Assembly: GCA_943327015.2 (NCBI GenBank) | Contig: CALPVM020000138.1 | Coordinates: 1 to 6,663 of the forward strand | DNA: 6,663 nucleotides | Reading direction: 5' to 3' | DNA from: Akkermansia muciniphila | GTDB taxonomy: Bacteria; Pseudomonadota; Gammaproteobacteria; Burkholderiales; Burkholderiaceae_C | In this document: positions 4,644 through 6,663 of the stretch, piece by piece | How positions within the stretch are numbered: position 1 is the first letter of the stretch | Layout of the letters: each line of letters starts with the position of its first letter | Program-made: the position numbers and the translations under genes | The notes under the pieces: generated by a model | Databases searched by the model: none | Seen by the model: the letters and a program-made list of their open reading frames with translations, nothing else | Told to the model about the DNA's origin: nothing

Positions 4644-6663
4644 ATGCAATTTCCTGAATCCTGGTTGCGGACGTTTTGCAATCCGCCCATCTCTACCCAA
4701 GCGCTGGCCGATACCCTCACCATGGCGGGGTTAGAGGTTGAAGAACTTAAACCCGTAGCCCCTCCATTTACCCATGTTGTGGTGGGTGAAATACTTGAAG
4801 CGGTGCAACACCCTAACGCTGACCGTCTGCGCGTTTGCAAGGTGGATGTGGGTCAGGCGCAACCATTACAAATTGTTTGCGGCGCGCCCAATGCACGGGT
4901 GGGTATCCGTATACCTTGTGCATTGGTGGGCGCTGTATTGCCGCCCGGTGCAGATGGCAAACCATTTGCCATCAAGCTAGGTCAATTGCGTGGTGTAGAA
5001 AGCCAAGGTATGCTTTGCTCCGCGCGCGAGTTACAGTTGTCGGAGGACAGTGGTGGTCTGCTAGAGCTTGCAGCTGATGCAACTGTAGGGCAGGATATTC
5101 GCATCCACTTGAATCTGGACGACACTCTTTTTACCCTCAAGCTCACGCCCAATTTGGCGCATTGTTTAAGTGTTTACGGTGTTGCGCGCGAGTTGTCTGC
5201 CTTAACCGGTGCTCCGCTAAATTCACCTGCTATAGAACCCGTAGCAGCTACGCATGCAGACACTTTGCCTGTTAAAGTAAGCGCTACTGACCTGTGTGGG
5301 CGTTTTTCTGGTCGCATTATTCGCTCTGTCAATACCAAGGCTACAACACCGCAGTGGATGGTTGATCGTCTGGCACGTTGTGGTCAGCGCAGTGTTTCTC
5401 CTCTGGTTGATATTTCCAACTACGTGATGTTTGAGTTGGGGCGCCCGTCACATATTTTTGATCTGGACAAAATCACCGGTGGTTTGGACGTGCGTTGGGG
5501 CAGGGTAGGCGAAAAGCTCAAACTACTCAATGGCAATACGGTAGAACTGGATGACTCTGTTGGTGTTATTGCCGATGCCCAGCAGGTTGAATCTTTGGCT
5601 GGAATTATGGGGGGCGATGCCACAGCAGTATCAGACGATACCCAAAATATTTTTGTGGAAGCTGCATTCTGGTGGCCTAAAGCGATTGCCGGTCGCTCAC
5701 GCCGCTTTAATTTTTCTACTGATGCTGGCCACCGTTTTGAGCGTGGCGTAGACCCTCAGCATACGGTAGAACACATAGAGCGCATTACCCAGTTCATAGT
5801 TGATATTTGCGGTACTCCTAATACCCAATGCGGACCCATTGCAGACCAACAAGCCAACATGCCTGTGCAAACACCGGTGCAATTACGGGTTGCGCGTGCT
5901 TCTAAAGTGATTGGTATGCCTCTTACACAGGAGCAATGCGCTGCAGCGCTGCAGTGCTTGGGTTTGCCAGTAACGCAGTCGGATGGGGTGCTCACCGTAG
6001 TGCCACCTTCGTTCAGGTTCGACCTGCAAATTGAAGAAGACCTGATTGAAGAAGTAGCCCGTATGGTTGGCTTTGATCATTTGCCGCATACGCCACCACA
6101 AGGCCCCATTACTGCCAAATTGCGCCTGGAGACTCAGCGTAGCCCGTTTGCAGTGCGTCGTCTTTTAGCTGCTTTGGGTTACCAAGAAACCATTAACTAC
6201 AGCTTTGTAGAAGAACGTTGGGAGCACGAGTTGGCGGGTAATTCCAACCCCATTCGGCTGCTCAATCCCATCTCCAGCCAAATGAGCGTTATGCGTTCTT
6301 CGTTGTTGGGTTCTTTATTGCAAGTACTTAAATTCAATCAGGCACGTAAGGTAAGCCGGGTGCGTGTGTTTGAATTAGGCCGAGTATTTTTACGAGATGC
6401 TTCGGTGCAGAATTCTGATACTTTGGTTGCCGGTTTTAATCAGCCCATGCGTGTTGCTGGTTTAATCAGTGGAAGCGCCGATCCACTGCAGTGGGGTCGC
6501 AAAGACCAATCAGTGGACTTTTTTGATGCAAAAGGTGACGTAGAAGCCTTGCTTGCACCACTGCAAGCGCAATTTACACCAGCGCAGCATCCTGCCATGC
6601 ACCCAGGGCGTTGTGCCAAAGTCGCGGTTGGCGGTGTGGATATTGGTTATGTGGGTGAATTGC
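4644..6663 (+). CDS. pheT: Phenylalanine--tRNA ligase beta subunit (3' end outside window)
   Basis: Non-catalytic, editing and tRNA-binding subunit of PheRS. The frame is open from ATG 4644 to the window edge, 673 codons; full-length proteins are about 800, so roughly 130 residues are missing. In order: N-terminal segment (MQFPESWLRTFCNPPIS), OB-fold tRNA-binding domain about 40-150 (HPNADRLRVCKVDVG, IVCGAPNAR, GMLCSAREL), B3/B4 editing domain about 210-385 (VDISNYVMFELGRPSHIFDLD, split here; STDAGHRFERGVDP at 358-371), B5 domain about 405-480 (VPPSFRFDLQIEEDLIEEVA), and the class II-like core from about 490 (GYQETINYSFV, LNPISSQMSVMRSSLL, HPGRCAKV). H270 and T359 are likely editing-pocket residues. 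The C-terminal ferredoxin-like anticodon-binding domain lies beyond the edge. An in-frame TAG at 4638 fixes the start. There is no clear Shine-Dalgarno, and the 21-base gap suggests coupling to pheS translation, fitting equal subunit amounts. Confidence 0.97.
   Translation, partial: MQFPESWLRTFCNPPISTQALADTLTMAGLEVEELKPVAPPFTHVVVGEILEAVQHPNADRLRVCKVDVGQAQPLQIVCGAPNARVGIRIPCALVGAVLPPGADGKPFAIKLGQLRGVESQGMLCSARELQLSEDSGGLLELAADATVGQDIRIHLNLDDTLFTLKLTPNLAHCLSVYGVARELSALTGAPLNSPAIEPVAATHADTLPVKVSATDLCGRFSGRIIRSVNTKATTPQWMVDRLARCGQRSVSPLVDISNYVMFELGRPSHIFDLDKITGGLDVRWGRVGEKLKLLNGNTVELDDSVGVIADAQQVESLAGIMGGDATAVSDDTQNIFVEAAFWWPKAIAGRSRRFNFSTDAGHRFERGVDPQHTVEHIERITQFIVDICGTPNTQCGPIADQQANMPVQTPVQLRVARASKVIGMPLTQEQCAAALQCLGLPVTQSDGVLTVVPPSFRFDLQIEEDLIEEVARMVGFDHLPHTPPQGPITAKLRLETQRSPFAVRRLLAALGYQETINYSFVEERWEHELAGNSNPIRLLNPISSQMSVMRSSLLGSLLQVLKFNQARKVSRVRVFELGRVFLRDASVQNSDTLVAGFNQPMRVAGLISGSADPLQWGRKDQSVDFFDAKGDVEALLAPLQAQFTPAQHPAMHPGRCAKVAVGGVDIGYVGEL

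Overview
The window is an ordinary, fully syntenic translation operon, thrS–infC–rpmI–rplT–pheS–pheT, all on the + strand. It comes from a proteobacterium, most likely a betaproteobacterium of the order Burkholderiales and probably close to Comamonadaceae. That placement rests on remembered family sequences, not on a search: the 356-residue PheS ending FLSQFQ, the charged IF3 N-terminus beginning TEIRDRRQREERKHRLNREI, and the ThrRS sequence all look Burkholderiales-like. Base composition looks moderate, below what is usual for Comamonadaceae.

Layout. Positions 1-151 hold the possible last codons of an upstream gene (stop at 39-41), then a leader with mutually exclusive inverted repeats and an intrinsic-terminator-like hairpin that ends only 21 bases before the thrS start. 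thrS (152-2089) is followed by an 82-base gap and infC, which must start at a rare AUC codon (2172). A 104-base gap with two hairpins precedes rpmI (2864-3067); rplT follows after 25 bases (3093-3452). A 99-base gap contains a hairpin directly after the rplT stop and a strong terminator-like hairpin with a U-run ending 27 bases before pheS (3552-4622). pheT begins 21 bases after pheS (4644) and runs off the window; about the last 130 codons, including the anticodon-binding domain, are missing.

How the genes work together. ThrRS and PheRS (an alpha2beta2 enzyme made of PheS and PheT) charge tRNAs. IF3 controls start-codon selection and ribosome recycling. L35 and L20 are large-subunit proteins. 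Linking them lets the cell tune translation capacity together. In this family of operons control is classically autogenous (ThrRS on thrS, IF3 on infC through its rare start codon, L20 on rpmI-rplT) and by attenuation (pheST). The window shows sequence structure at the matching places: the rare infC start, a structured rpmI leader, and terminator-like hairpins before both synthetase units.

No mobile element, CRISPR array, tRNA/rRNA gene or novel gene system was found. The points worth a second look are regulatory: the thrS leader, the pheS leader without an obvious Phe-rich leader peptide, the infC AUC start, the rpmI leader, and the contrast between strong ribosome binding sites (infC, rpmI, rplT) and weak ones (thrS, pheS, pheT).
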